From NCBI GenBank assembly GCA_947631525.1, contig CANRLQ010000044.1, forward strand, positions 1 through 7,555: DNA of 7,555 nucleotides. The letters run 5' to 3'. The notes below the pieces were generated by a model. That model was given only the letters and a program-made list of their open reading frames with translations, did no database searches and was not told the origin of the DNA. Of the stretch, positions 1 to 5,678 are shown in pieces. This DNA comes from an uncultured Bacilli bacterium. GTDB taxonomy: Bacteria; Bacillota_I; Bacilli_A; RF39; UBA660. Made by a program: the position numbers and the translations under genes. Every line of letters starts with the position of its first letter. Positions within the stretch are counted from its first letter, which is position 1.

Positions 1-1
1 A

Positions 2-280
2 TTAGAGGATAAAGAATTATTGGGTTTATTAAAAGTTTGTCCTTATATTTTAGCAAGAGGAAAAAGTGTAGTGATAAAAAATATTTTAGATTTATTGGAA
101 GAAAAAAATTTATTAAATTTAGTAAAAGACTGTCCTACTATTTTAGCAATGGGAAAAGTTAAAGAAATAAAAAATATTTTGGATTTATTAAAAGATAAAG
201 AATTATTAAATCTATTAAAAACTTGTCCTTCTATTCTAGCTCAAGGAAAAGTTGAAGAAATAAAAAATATTTTAATTTTA
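2..280 (+). repeat. Three tandem 93-bp coding repeats
   Basis: Three in-frame 93-bp units lie at 2-94, 95-187 and 188-280, each encoding 31 residues. Long stretches such as ATAAAGAATTATT and AAAAAATATTTTA recur at the same place in the units. A diverged fourth unit follows at 281-373. The array is cut by the window edge, so the total copy number is unknown. Confidence 0.9.
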
Positions 281-1129
281 TTTGAAAAAAATAATGTTGA
301 TTTAGAGTTAATTACTTCATATGCATATTTATTACTTTCTTATTCTAAAGTAAAATCTATTTTAGAACATAGTATGGATAATTTAACAGAAGAAGAATTT
401 TGGATGAATGTAAGAATTTATTTAAAAATAACAAATAATTATAACAAAATATATAATCAAGACCAGTTAATAGAATTATCTCAAATCTTAAAAATAGATA
501 TTAATAAGTTATTAGAAAATATTATGGGTAAAGGTATTAATTTAAAAGAAGTACTTGAACAAAAGGGTTATGTTTGGATAGGTGATTATATACCATGTAC
601 AAAAGAACAACTCGAAGAAAATCAAGCTGTAATCATTAAAATTACTGAAATAGTTACTAAAAGCTTTATCAAAAAAAATAATGGATTTAATATAGATTAT
701 GCAGATTTATATGATTATGTATTAGATATTTTAGTAAATAGATGTGGGCATCTATTCATTAATGCAACATCAAAAAAAAGTCTAGGAAAAGTATTATATA
801 CATATCTAATGAAATATTGTTATCAGATAACTTCTAATAGAGATTATGTGGATTATGAAAAAATAAGTAATTATAAAGAATATAGTATTCAAGATTCTTA
901 TCAAGATAATTTTATACAAAATTATTCATTTTTGACAGACGAAGAACAATATTTTTTAAAAACAATATCTCAATATATAGAATTAGGTAAAGATTATATT
1001 GAAGTATTAAAAAAAGAATGGGATTTAACGGAAGAAGAGATTAAAGAAAAAATGGAAACAATTAAAGAAAAAATAGCTAGTAATAATTATCTAGCTAATA
1101 TTGGTAAGAGTAAGTACTTAAAGAAGTAA
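2..1129 (+). CDS. mTERF-like helical-repeat protein with sigma-like C-terminal part, 5'-truncated
   Basis: The reading frame is open to the left edge, so the N-terminus is missing; the TTG at 20 lies inside a repeat and is not a credible start. The 375 visible residues begin with three consecutive 31-residue repeats (1-31, 32-62, 63-93) sharing the pattern LLxLxKxCPxILAxGKxxxIKNIL, then a degenerate fourth copy (about 94-124) in which the Cys-Pro is lost. Each unit would fold as a short helical hairpin; the PxxL core and leucine spacing resemble mTERF motifs, a nucleic-acid-binding solenoid family. The C-terminal half looks different: about 234-276 (DYADLYDYVLDILVNRCG and on) resembles sigma-70 region 2, and about 310-358 (LTDEEQYFL ... 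Leu-Thr-Glu-Glu-Glu helix) resembles region 4. Function is unknown; binding to DNA or RNA is inferred. The frame and repeats are certain, the family assignments are not. It ends in TAA with no close downstream partner. Confidence 0.8.
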   Translation, partial: LEDKELLGLLKVCPYILARGKSVVIKNILDLLEEKNLLNLVKDCPTILAMGKVKEIKNILDLLKDKELLNLLKTCPSILAQGKVEEIKNILILFEKNNVDLELITSYAYLLLSYSKVKSILEHSMDNLTEEEFWMNVRIYLKITNNYNKIYNQDQLIELSQILKIDINKLLENIMGKGINLKEVLEQKGYVWIGDYIPCTKEQLEENQAVIIKITEIVTKSFIKKNNGFNIDYADLYDYVLDILVNRCGHLFINATSKKSLGKVLYTYLMKYCYQITSNRDYVDYEKISNYKEYSIQDSYQDNFIQNYSFLTDEEQYFLKTISQYIELGKDYIEVLKKEWDLTEEEIKEKMETIKEKIASNNYLANIGKSKYLKK

Positions 1130-1304
1130 AAAAGGTTATAATTGAATAATTAGAATATTAATAATTTAAAATAATACTAATTTAAATATAGACTTCATAA
1201 TTTTTATAAATTTTGTTTTATTATGCCTTATATTATTTAAACTTATAAAAGAATAAATAAAATATTTTTTAATATAATATAGTGTATTAGTTTTTAATAC
1301 ATTT
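1130..1304. other. AT-rich intergenic stretch, no gene seen
   Basis: This stretch between the repeat-protein stop and the terminator is almost entirely A and T and holds no ORF of useful length. The only structure I see is a small hairpin, GTATTA (1284-1289) with TAATAC (1295-1300), just before the terminator stem. It may be a long 3' untranslated region. A TATAAT at 1273-1278 lacks a convincing -35 partner. Confidence 0.5.
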
Positions 1305-1336
1305 GGAAAACTATAGTGTTATAGTTTTCCTTTTTT
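1305..1336 (+). terminator. Rho-independent terminator
   Basis: A perfect 10-bp stem, GGAAAACTAT (1305-1314) with ATAGTTTTCC (1321-1330), has a 6-nt loop and is followed by six T (1331-1336). It is the clearest intrinsic terminator in the window. It should end transcription from the repeat-protein gene about 175 nt after that gene's stop codon, separating it from the winged-helix gene. Confidence 0.9.
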
Positions 1337-1364
1337 AAAGCTTTTCTTTTAAAAAAAAATATAG

Positions 1365-1370
1365 TATAAT
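1365..1370 (+). promoter_or_regulatory. Promoter -10 for the winged-helix gene
   Basis: A perfect TATAAT lies about 30 nt before the GTG start at 1400 and just after the terminator. The region 17-18 nt upstream (about 1341-1347, CTTTTCT) is a poor -35 match and there is no TG extension. Position and context support it more than the -35 does. The leader would be only about 20 nt. Confidence 0.6.
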
Positions 1371-1386
1371 ATTTAGACATAAATTG

Positions 1387-1395
1387 AAAGGTGAT
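1387..1395 (+). promoter_or_regulatory. Shine-Dalgarno deciding the GTG start at 1400
   Basis: AAAGGTGAT sits with a 6-nt gap (counted from AGGTG) to the GTG at 1400. The in-frame GTG at 1391 lies inside this site and so cannot be the start. Confidence 0.75.
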
Positions 1396-1399
1396 TTTT

Positions 1400-1930
1400 G
1401 TGAATGATTATATTAATTATGTACTTCATTATTTATATTTAGAACCAAATTTGAAAAGGTCAGATATTATGCAGGCTTTTAAAATAACATATTGCGTTTG
1501 TGAAAATGTTATTAATGAATTGGAGAGAAAAGGATATATTTATAAAATAAAATTTGATAAATTTTATATCTATTCTTTAACTCAAAAAGGTATTAATAAA
1601 CATTTAGAAGAATTTGATGGTAATAAAGTTGATTATAATAGACTTATTAAATTTGCTGAAGATAAAAATTACAATTTGAATAATTTTAAAAAGTATTTAA
1701 AAAATCAAAAAAAATATATTGATATTTTAAAACACAAAATGACATATGAAGAATTTTGTATTTTAAAACAATATGAAGAAGTAGAAGAAGATATATCAAT
1801 GAGTGTATATTTATTTTATGTAGATGTATTCGATGAATCAGAATTACAAGAATGTTTTGAGTTTAAAGCATATTGTGATATAAATAATTTAAAAATATAT
1901 GATTCAAAAATTAACATTAAGACCAAATAG
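1400..1930 (+). CDS. Winged-helix DNA-binding protein of unknown function
   Basis: This 176-residue protein is not one I recognise beyond its N-terminal fold. Residues about 4-72 read as a winged helix-turn-helix: a first helix (YINYVLHYLYL), a second (KRSDIMQAF), a recognition helix around 30-44 ending in ELERKGYI, then two strands (YKIKFDKFYIYSLT) forming the wing. The pattern resembles MarR/PadR-type regulators. The rest (about 73-176) is charged, rich in Lys, Asn and Tyr in its first part and acidic around 118-150, with no motif I can name; it may be a dimerisation or partner-binding region. No signal peptide or membrane segment is visible. The gene is a single-gene unit with its own promoter and terminator, so its neighbours do not reveal a target. 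A transcription regulator is the best guess. Confidence 0.75.
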   Translation: MNDYINYVLHYLYLEPNLKRSDIMQAFKITYCVCENVINELERKGYIYKIKFDKFYIYSLTQKGINKHLEEFDGNKVDYNRLIKFAEDKNYNLNNFKKYLKNQKKYIDILKHKMTYEEFCILKQYEEVEEDISMSVYLFYVDVFDESELQECFEFKAYCDINNLKIYDSKINIKTK

Positions 1931-1940
1931 GTCTTTTTTA
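1919..1940 (+). terminator. Terminator overlapping the winged-helix gene's stop
   Basis: AAGACC (1919-1924) pairs with GGTCTT (1930-1935) over a 5-nt loop and is followed by a T-rich run. The left arm is made of the last codons, and the TAG stop (1928-1930) spans the loop and the first base of the right arm. The stem is short (6 bp), so strength is uncertain. Confidence 0.65.
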
Positions 1941-1961
1941 ATTTATTTTTGAATATGATTA

Positions 1962-1970
1962 TGATATAAT
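1962..1970 (+). promoter_or_regulatory. Extended -10 promoter for murG-murB-divIB
   Basis: TGATATAAT combines a perfect TATAAT (1965-1970) with the TG of an extended -10. The expected -35 position (about 1942-1947) is only TTTATT, which an extended -10 can compensate for. The murG start lies 18 nt downstream of the -10, giving a short leader that carries AAGGTGAT (1977-1984) as ribosome binding site. Confidence 0.7.
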
Positions 1971-1987
1971 AAAGACAAGGTGATAAG

Positions 1988-3070
1988 ATGAGAGTAATAA
2001 TAAGTGCTGGAGGTAGTGGGGGACATATATATCCTGCCTTAGGAATTATTAATAAAATAAAGGAACGTGAACCTAATAGTGAATTTTTATATATAGGTAC
2101 TCATAATAGGATGGAGAAAGATATCATACCTAAATATGATATTCCTTTTGAAACTATTGAGATATATGGTTTTAATAGAAAAAAGATTATGAAAAATTTT
2201 AAAACATTTTCATGTTTTATTAAAAGTATTAAGAAGTGCAAAAAATTAATTAAAGAATTTGATCCTGATGTTGTAATCGGTGTTGGTGGTTATGTAACAG
2301 GACCAGTTATTTATTCAGCACATAAATTAGGATATAAAACATTTATTCATGAACAAAATAGTATACCTGGTAAAGCTAATACTTTTTTAAGCAATATGGC
2401 AGATAAAATAGCAGTATCTTTTAAATCAACTATTAAAAATTTTCCAGAGTATAAAACAGTATTTACTGGTAATCCTTGTAGTGAAGATGCTATAAAAGCA
2501 CCTACAGCTGATAAAAAAGATTTTGGTTTAACAGAAAATAAAAAATTAGTTTTATTTGTAATGGGTTCACTTGGTTCATCTAAAATGAATGATACCTTAA
2601 TAAAGACAATGTCATCTTTTCACAATAAAGATTATGAAATTTTATTTGTTACAGGGACAGCATGTTATGATGAAATAAAGAAAAATAAATTTCCAAAAAA
2701 TGTAAAAGCAGTACCTTATATCGAAAATATGACTAGAATTATGAAAAAAACCGATTTAATTGTAACACGCGCAGGGGCTTCAACATTAAGTGAAATAATA
2801 GCTTTAAATATCCCTAGTATTTTAATACCTAGTCCTTATGTAACTGAAAATCATCAATATAAAAATGCTTTAGATTTAATAAATAAGGATGCAGCTTTGA
2901 TGATTGAAGAAAAAGATTTAAAAGGTGATATTCTTGTTAGAACCATTGATAATATAATAAATGATGATTATAGATTAAAAGAAATGAAGAATAATTTAAA
3001 AACTTTAAGCACTCCTAATAGTGCAACTAAAATATATAATGAGTTAAGAGAACTCATAGATAGGAAGTAG
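1988..3070 (+). CDS. murG: MurG, lipid II-forming GlcNAc transferase
   Basis: MurG moves GlcNAc from UDP-GlcNAc onto lipid I (undecaprenyl-PP-MurNAc-pentapeptide) to make lipid II, at the inner face of the membrane. The 360-residue length is normal for this GT28-family enzyme. Visible landmarks in order: the glycine-rich N-terminal loop GGSGGH (8-13), GVGGYVTGP (98-106), HEQN (121-124), TGNP (160-163), the second glycine-rich loop GSLGS (193-197), RAGAST (261-266) with Glu269 of the nucleotide-sugar site, and the ENHQYKNA motif (287-294). Canonical loops usually read GGSxGA, so Met192 and Ser197 are mild deviations. The ATG has AAGGTGAT a few bases upstream. It is the first gene of a three-gene unit; murB starts two bases after its TAG. 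The assignment is secure. Confidence 0.97.
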   Translation: MRVIISAGGSGGHIYPALGIINKIKEREPNSEFLYIGTHNRMEKDIIPKYDIPFETIEIYGFNRKKIMKNFKTFSCFIKSIKKCKKLIKEFDPDVVIGVGGYVTGPVIYSAHKLGYKTFIHEQNSIPGKANTFLSNMADKIAVSFKSTIKNFPEYKTVFTGNPCSEDAIKAPTADKKDFGLTENKKLVLFVMGSLGSSKMNDTLIKTMSSFHNKDYEILFVTGTACYDEIKKNKFPKNVKAVPYIENMTRIMKKTDLIVTRAGASTLSEIIALNIPSILIPSPYVTENHQYKNALDLINKDAALMIEEKDLKGDILVRTIDNIINDDYRLKEMKNNLKTLSTPNSATKIYNELRELIDRK

Positions 3071-3072
3071 AA

Positions 3073-3969
3073 ATGAATAAAATTGATAAATTAAAAAAAA
3101 TGAAATGTGGGAAAATAATAGAGAATATTGATTTAGTAAAATATACAACCTATAAATTACATACAATTGCTAAATATATGATTTTTCCAAATAACATAGA
3201 AGATTTAAAAAAAATATTAAATTTTGTAAATGAAAACTCTTTAAAATATAAAATAATAGGTGGAGGAGCTAATTTAATATTTAAAGATAAGTATTACGAT
3301 GGTATTATAATTAAATTAGATAATTTTGATGAACTAGTAATTGATGATACCAAGATTAAAGTAGGCGCTGGATATAATTTAATAAAATTAGCTATGAAGA
3401 CATGTAAACTTGGTCTTACAGGACTAGAATTTGCAACTGGTATTCCAGGAACTGTAGGAGGAGCTATTTATAATAATGCTGGTGCTTATAAAAGCGATAT
3501 GGGATATATTGTTGAGTCGATAACTGTATTAGATGAAAATTTAGAAATAAAAACATTATATAATAAAGATTTAAAGTTTCATTACCGAACATCATTACTA
3601 AAAGAAACACAAAAATACATATGTTTAAATGCTACAATAATTTTAAAACATGGTAAATTAGAAAATATTTTAGAAATAATTGAAGATAGAAAAAGTAGAA
3701 GACTTATGACACAACCATTAGAATATCCTAGTGCTGGTAGTGTATTTAGAAATCCAGAAAATAATTTTGCAGGTAAATTAATAGAAGAAATAGGGTATAA
3801 AGGTAAACAAATTGGTGGAGCAATGGTAAGTTTAAAACATGCTAACTTTATTGTTAATATTGGTAATGCAACAGGTGAAGATATTATTACATTAATTAAT
3901 GAGATAAAAACAAAAGTAAAAGAAAAATATAATATAGATTTATTTTTAGAACAAGAAATAGTAGATTAA
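3073..3969 (+). CDS. murB: MurB, UDP-MurNAc dehydrogenase
   Basis: MurB is the cytosolic FAD enzyme that reduces UDP-GlcNAc-enolpyruvate to UDP-MurNAc with NADPH, the second committed step of peptidoglycan precursor synthesis. The 298 residues fit the shorter Gram-positive form. Motifs: IGGGANLI (62-69) and IPGTVGGA (124-131) of the FAD-binding domain, the YRTS segment (171-174) with its conserved Arg, AGSVFRNP (221-228) containing the proton-donor serine (Ser223), and the C-terminal LEQE with the conserved glutamate (Glu295). Near the N-terminus, where relatives often have a Gly-Gly pair after TxYKxG, this protein reads TTYKLHTIAKY, an unusual substitution. The ribosome binding site AGGAAG lies within the last murG codons (3062-3067), so translation of the pair is probably coupled. 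Confidence 0.96.
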   Translation: MNKIDKLKKMKCGKIIENIDLVKYTTYKLHTIAKYMIFPNNIEDLKKILNFVNENSLKYKIIGGGANLIFKDKYYDGIIIKLDNFDELVIDDTKIKVGAGYNLIKLAMKTCKLGLTGLEFATGIPGTVGGAIYNNAGAYKSDMGYIVESITVLDENLEIKTLYNKDLKFHYRTSLLKETQKYICLNATIILKHGKLENILEIIEDRKSRRLMTQPLEYPSAGSVFRNPENNFAGKLIEEIGYKGKQIGGAMVSLKHANFIVNIGNATGEDIITLINEIKTKVKEKYNIDLFLEQEIVD

Positions 3970-3979
3970 GAGGGATTAT

Positions 3980-4723
3980 ATGAAGAAAAAAAATACGATT
4001 AAAAAAAGAAAAAAACAAGTTTCAAGAAAAAAAATTGTTACTAAAAAAGTAAAAAGGAAGAAAATTAAATTTGGTCGTATTTTTCTTGCTCTATTAATAT
4101 TTATTTTTATTATTTATTTGTTATTTAAATACATTAACTTTCCTATAAAAAACATTTTTGTAAAAGGTAATAATATATTATCAGATCAAGAAGTAATAGA
4201 TATTGCTAAAATAAATAATTATCCATCTTATTTTAAATATACAAGTGCTGAAATAGAAAAAAGTTTACTCAAAAATAATTATATAAAAAGTGCTAGAGTA
4301 AAAAAGAAAAATTTAAAAGAAATTTACATTGAAATAGAAGAAAATATCATTTTATTTTATAATAAAACTAGTAAAAAAACAGTTTTATTAAATGGAAAAG
4401 AAATAAATAAGAAATTAAAAGGGCCTATTTTAATAAATTATGTTCCAGACAAAGTTTATAAAAAGTTAATTAAAAGTATGAGTGATATAGATACTAGTAT
4501 TATAAATAGAATATCAGAAATAAAATATAATCCTAGTAATGTGGATAATGAAAGATTTTTGCTTACTATGAATGATGGAAATTATGTATATATAACATTG
4601 AACAAAATAGAACGTATTAATAATTATGTTGAAATAAGTTTAGAAATAATAAATAAATATGGAAACAAAAAAGGAGTTTTACATTTAGATATTGGAAGAT
4701 ACTTTGAAATGTTTGAAGATTAA
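3980..4723 (+). CDS. divIB: DivIB/FtsQ cell-division protein
   Basis: DivIB (FtsQ in Gram-negatives) is a single-pass membrane protein that bridges the divisome, working with FtsL and DivIC outside the membrane. The 247 residues show the expected order: a very basic cytoplasmic tail (1-32, mostly Lys and Arg), one membrane segment (about 34-52, IFLALLIFIFIIYLLF), then a POTRA-type domain (about 55-125) beginning FPIKNIFVKGNNILSDQEV and including NNYIKSARVKKK, followed by the beta region ending LHLDIGRYFEMFED. The start ATG follows AGAGGGA, 10 bases after the murB stop. Its position after murG and murB matches the order in Bacillus, but here no ftsA or ftsZ follows; the next gene is secE. Sequence in this family is poorly conserved, so topology, the POTRA-like segment and gene order carry the call. 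Confidence 0.93.
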   Translation: MKKKNTIKKRKKQVSRKKIVTKKVKRKKIKFGRIFLALLIFIFIIYLLFKYINFPIKNIFVKGNNILSDQEVIDIAKINNYPSYFKYTSAEIEKSLLKNNYIKSARVKKKNLKEIYIEIEENIILFYNKTSKKTVLLNGKEINKKLKGPILINYVPDKVYKKLIKSMSDIDTSIINRISEIKYNPSNVDNERFLLTMNDGNYVYITLNKIERINNYVEISLEIINKYGNKKGVLHLDIGRYFEMFED

Positions 4724-4802
4724 AAACACTAATTTCTAAATAAATATTGACTAAATGAATATAATGTGTTAGTATTTATTTAGACACGGAATGGTGTTTT
4801 TA
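4721..4802 (+). terminator. Nested inverted repeat, likely divIB terminator
   Basis: An outer stem pairs 4721-4731 (starting at the divIB stop, TAAAAACACTA) with 4792-4802 (TGGTGTTTTTA), with one G-T pair. An inner perfect 11-bp stem pairs CTAAATAAATA (4736-4746) with TATTTATTTAG (4773-4783), loop 26 nt. The outer right arm ends in a T-rich run continuing to about 4806. This is larger than a typical terminator, so the role is inferred. Confidence 0.55.
4747..4775 (+). promoter_or_regulatory. secE-nusG promoter
   Basis: TTGACT (4747-4752) is followed after exactly 17 nt by TAGTAT (4770-4775), with the TG of an extended -10 at 4767-4768. Start of transcription would be near 4782. The promoter lies in the loop and right arm of the nested inverted repeat after divIB. 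The rplK promoter has the same -10 sequence and layout. Confidence 0.7.
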
Positions 4803-4820
4803 TTTTAGAAAAAAATAAAG

Positions 4821-4826
4821 AAGGTG
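4821..4826 (+). promoter_or_regulatory. Shine-Dalgarno deciding the secE TTG start
   Basis: AAGGTG lies 5 nt before the TTG at 4832. The next in-frame ATG (codon 15, in NEMHKVRW) has no such site and would remove the amphipathic N-terminal helix of SecE. Confidence 0.75.
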
Positions 4827-4831
4827 TAATT

Positions 4832-5011
4832 TTGAAAAAAATTAAAAGATTTCTAAAAAATGTTTTAAATGAAATGCATAAAGTTAGATGGTCAACAAAA
4901 AAAGAAATGGCAACATATTCCATTGCAACTATATCATGTGTAATTATTTTTATGTTATTTTTTACAGGATTAGATTTTTTAATTTCTTTTATTAAAGAGG
5001 TGGTTCATTAA
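4832..5011 (+). CDS. secE: SecE, translocase subunit
   Basis: SecE is the small membrane subunit that clamps SecY in the SecYEG protein-export channel. This 59-codon gene has a TTG start and is easy to miss. The protein has a basic amphipathic N-terminal helix (1-13), the family hallmark NEMHKVRWSTKKEM (13-26), and one membrane segment (about 29-54, with IISFML-like hydrophobic residues). The hallmark usually reads KVxWP(T/S)xxE; here the Pro is Ser21. Length fits the short single-span SecE of Gram-positive bacteria. Its TAA overlaps the nusG ATG by one base (5011), so the two are translationally linked. Position directly before nusG is the standard bacterial arrangement; the rpmG gene often found upstream is absent here. 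Confidence 0.93.
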   Translation: MKKIKRFLKNVLNEMHKVRWSTKKEMATYSIATISCVIIFMLFFTGLDFLISFIKEVVH

Positions 5012-5535
5012 TGGAAAAAGAATGGTATGTTGTAAATACTTATTCAGGACATGAAAATAAAGTAAAAGAAAAATTAGAAATGCGTGCTAGTTCAATGGGC
5101 ATGGAGGATTATATATATAGAGTAGTTGTACCAGAAGAAAAAGTAGTGGATGAAAAAGGAAAAGAGAAAATTAAAAAAATGTTTCCGGGGTACATATTAG
5201 TTGAAATGATAATGAATGATGAAGCCTGGTTTGTTGTTCGTAATACTCCAGGAGTTACAGGATTTATTGGTTCATCTGGTAAAGGAGCAAAACCATTTCC
5301 ATTAACTCCACAAGAAGTTGATAAAATATTAGGTAGTATGGGAATGAGTAGACTTGAAATAGGTAATACTCTTAATATTGATGATGAAGTTAAAGTTGTT
5401 AGTGGACCATTTGCTAATATGTATGGTAAAGTAAAAACACTAAATATGGAAAAACAAACTTTAGAGGTAACATTAGATTTATTTGGTCAAGAAACTATTG
5501 TTGAATTAGGTTTAACAGAAATAGAAAAAAAATAA
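5011..5535 (+). CDS. nusG: NusG, transcription elongation factor
   Basis: NusG binds RNA polymerase to modulate pausing and elongation and links transcription to ribosomes. The 174 residues have the usual two domains: NGN (about 3-112), with WYVVNTYSGHENKVKE at the start, FPGYILVEM (58-66) and VRNTPGVTGFIG (76-87), then a linker and a KOW domain (about 124-174) containing DEVKVVSGPFANMYGKV. No inserted domain is present. The ATG shares its A with the secE stop, and AAAGAGGTGG (4994-5003) inside the secE end serves as ribosome binding site. No clear terminator follows before the rplK promoter, so some transcripts may read through into the ribosomal protein genes. Confidence 0.98.
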   Translation: MEKEWYVVNTYSGHENKVKEKLEMRASSMGMEDYIYRVVVPEEKVVDEKGKEKIKKMFPGYILVEMIMNDEAWFVVRNTPGVTGFIGSSGKGAKPFPLTPQEVDKILGSMGMSRLEIGNTLNIDDEVKVVSGPFANMYGKVKTLNMEKQTLEVTLDLFGQETIVELGLTEIEKK

Positions 5536-5552
5536 AATAATAAAATTAAATA

Positions 5553-5581
5553 TTTACAAATAAAATAAAGTATGATAGTAT
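5553..5581 (+). promoter_or_regulatory. rplK-rplA promoter
   Basis: TTTACA (5553-5558), 17 nt, then TAGTAT (5576-5581) with the extended -10 TG at 5573-5574. Transcription would start near 5588, at the beginning of the structured leader. It shares the TG-N-TAGTAT form with the secE promoter. Confidence 0.7.
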
Positions 5582-5585
5582 TATT

Positions 5586-5650
5586 AGTGGCTATATATTT
5601 TATATAGATATAAGTGGGAGATATGTAAGCGGATCATTTGAACCACTCGC
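5586..5650 (+). promoter_or_regulatory. rplK leader, probable L1-binding mimic
   Basis: AGTGG (5613-5617) pairs with CCACT (5643-5647), enclosing GGAG on the 5' side and TTTGAA on the 3' side. The GTGGGAG ... TTGAA-CCAC arrangement resembles the base of the L1 stalk in 23S rRNA, which L1 binds; L1 is the known translational repressor of the L11-L1 operon in E. coli. A second AGTGG at 5586-5590 could pair with the same CCACT, and a perfect 7-bp hairpin (CTATATA 5591-5597 with TATATAG 5601-5607) lies between. Two competing folds are therefore possible. L1 binding is inferred. Confidence 0.65.
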
Positions 5651-5664
5651 GAAAAAATAATTAT

Positions 5665-5670
5665 AGGAGG
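5665..5670 (+). promoter_or_regulatory. Shine-Dalgarno deciding the rplK GTG start
   Basis: AGGAGG lies 8 nt before the GTG at 5679. The upstream in-frame GTG at 5670 overlaps this site and would add residues (FF) not seen in L11 proteins, which typically begin MAK. Confidence 0.85.
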
Positions 5671-5678
5671 TGTTTTTC

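Noticed and set aside
20..22. TTG as start of the repeat-protein gene
   Set aside because: The frame continues upstream to base 2 with residues matching the repeat unit (LEDKEL), so this codon is internal and the true start lies outside the window.
1273..1278. TATAAT in the gap after the repeat-protein gene, possible small-RNA promoter
   Set aside because: No -35 or TG extension, and such hexamers are expected by chance in AT-rich DNA; a transcript would be only about 50 nt before the terminator.
4760..4765. TATAAT as the -10 of secE
   Set aside because: The nearby TTGACT is only 7 nt upstream and no other -35 fits; TTGACT with TAGTAT at 17 nt plus the TG extension is better, although this hexamer could be a secondary promoter.
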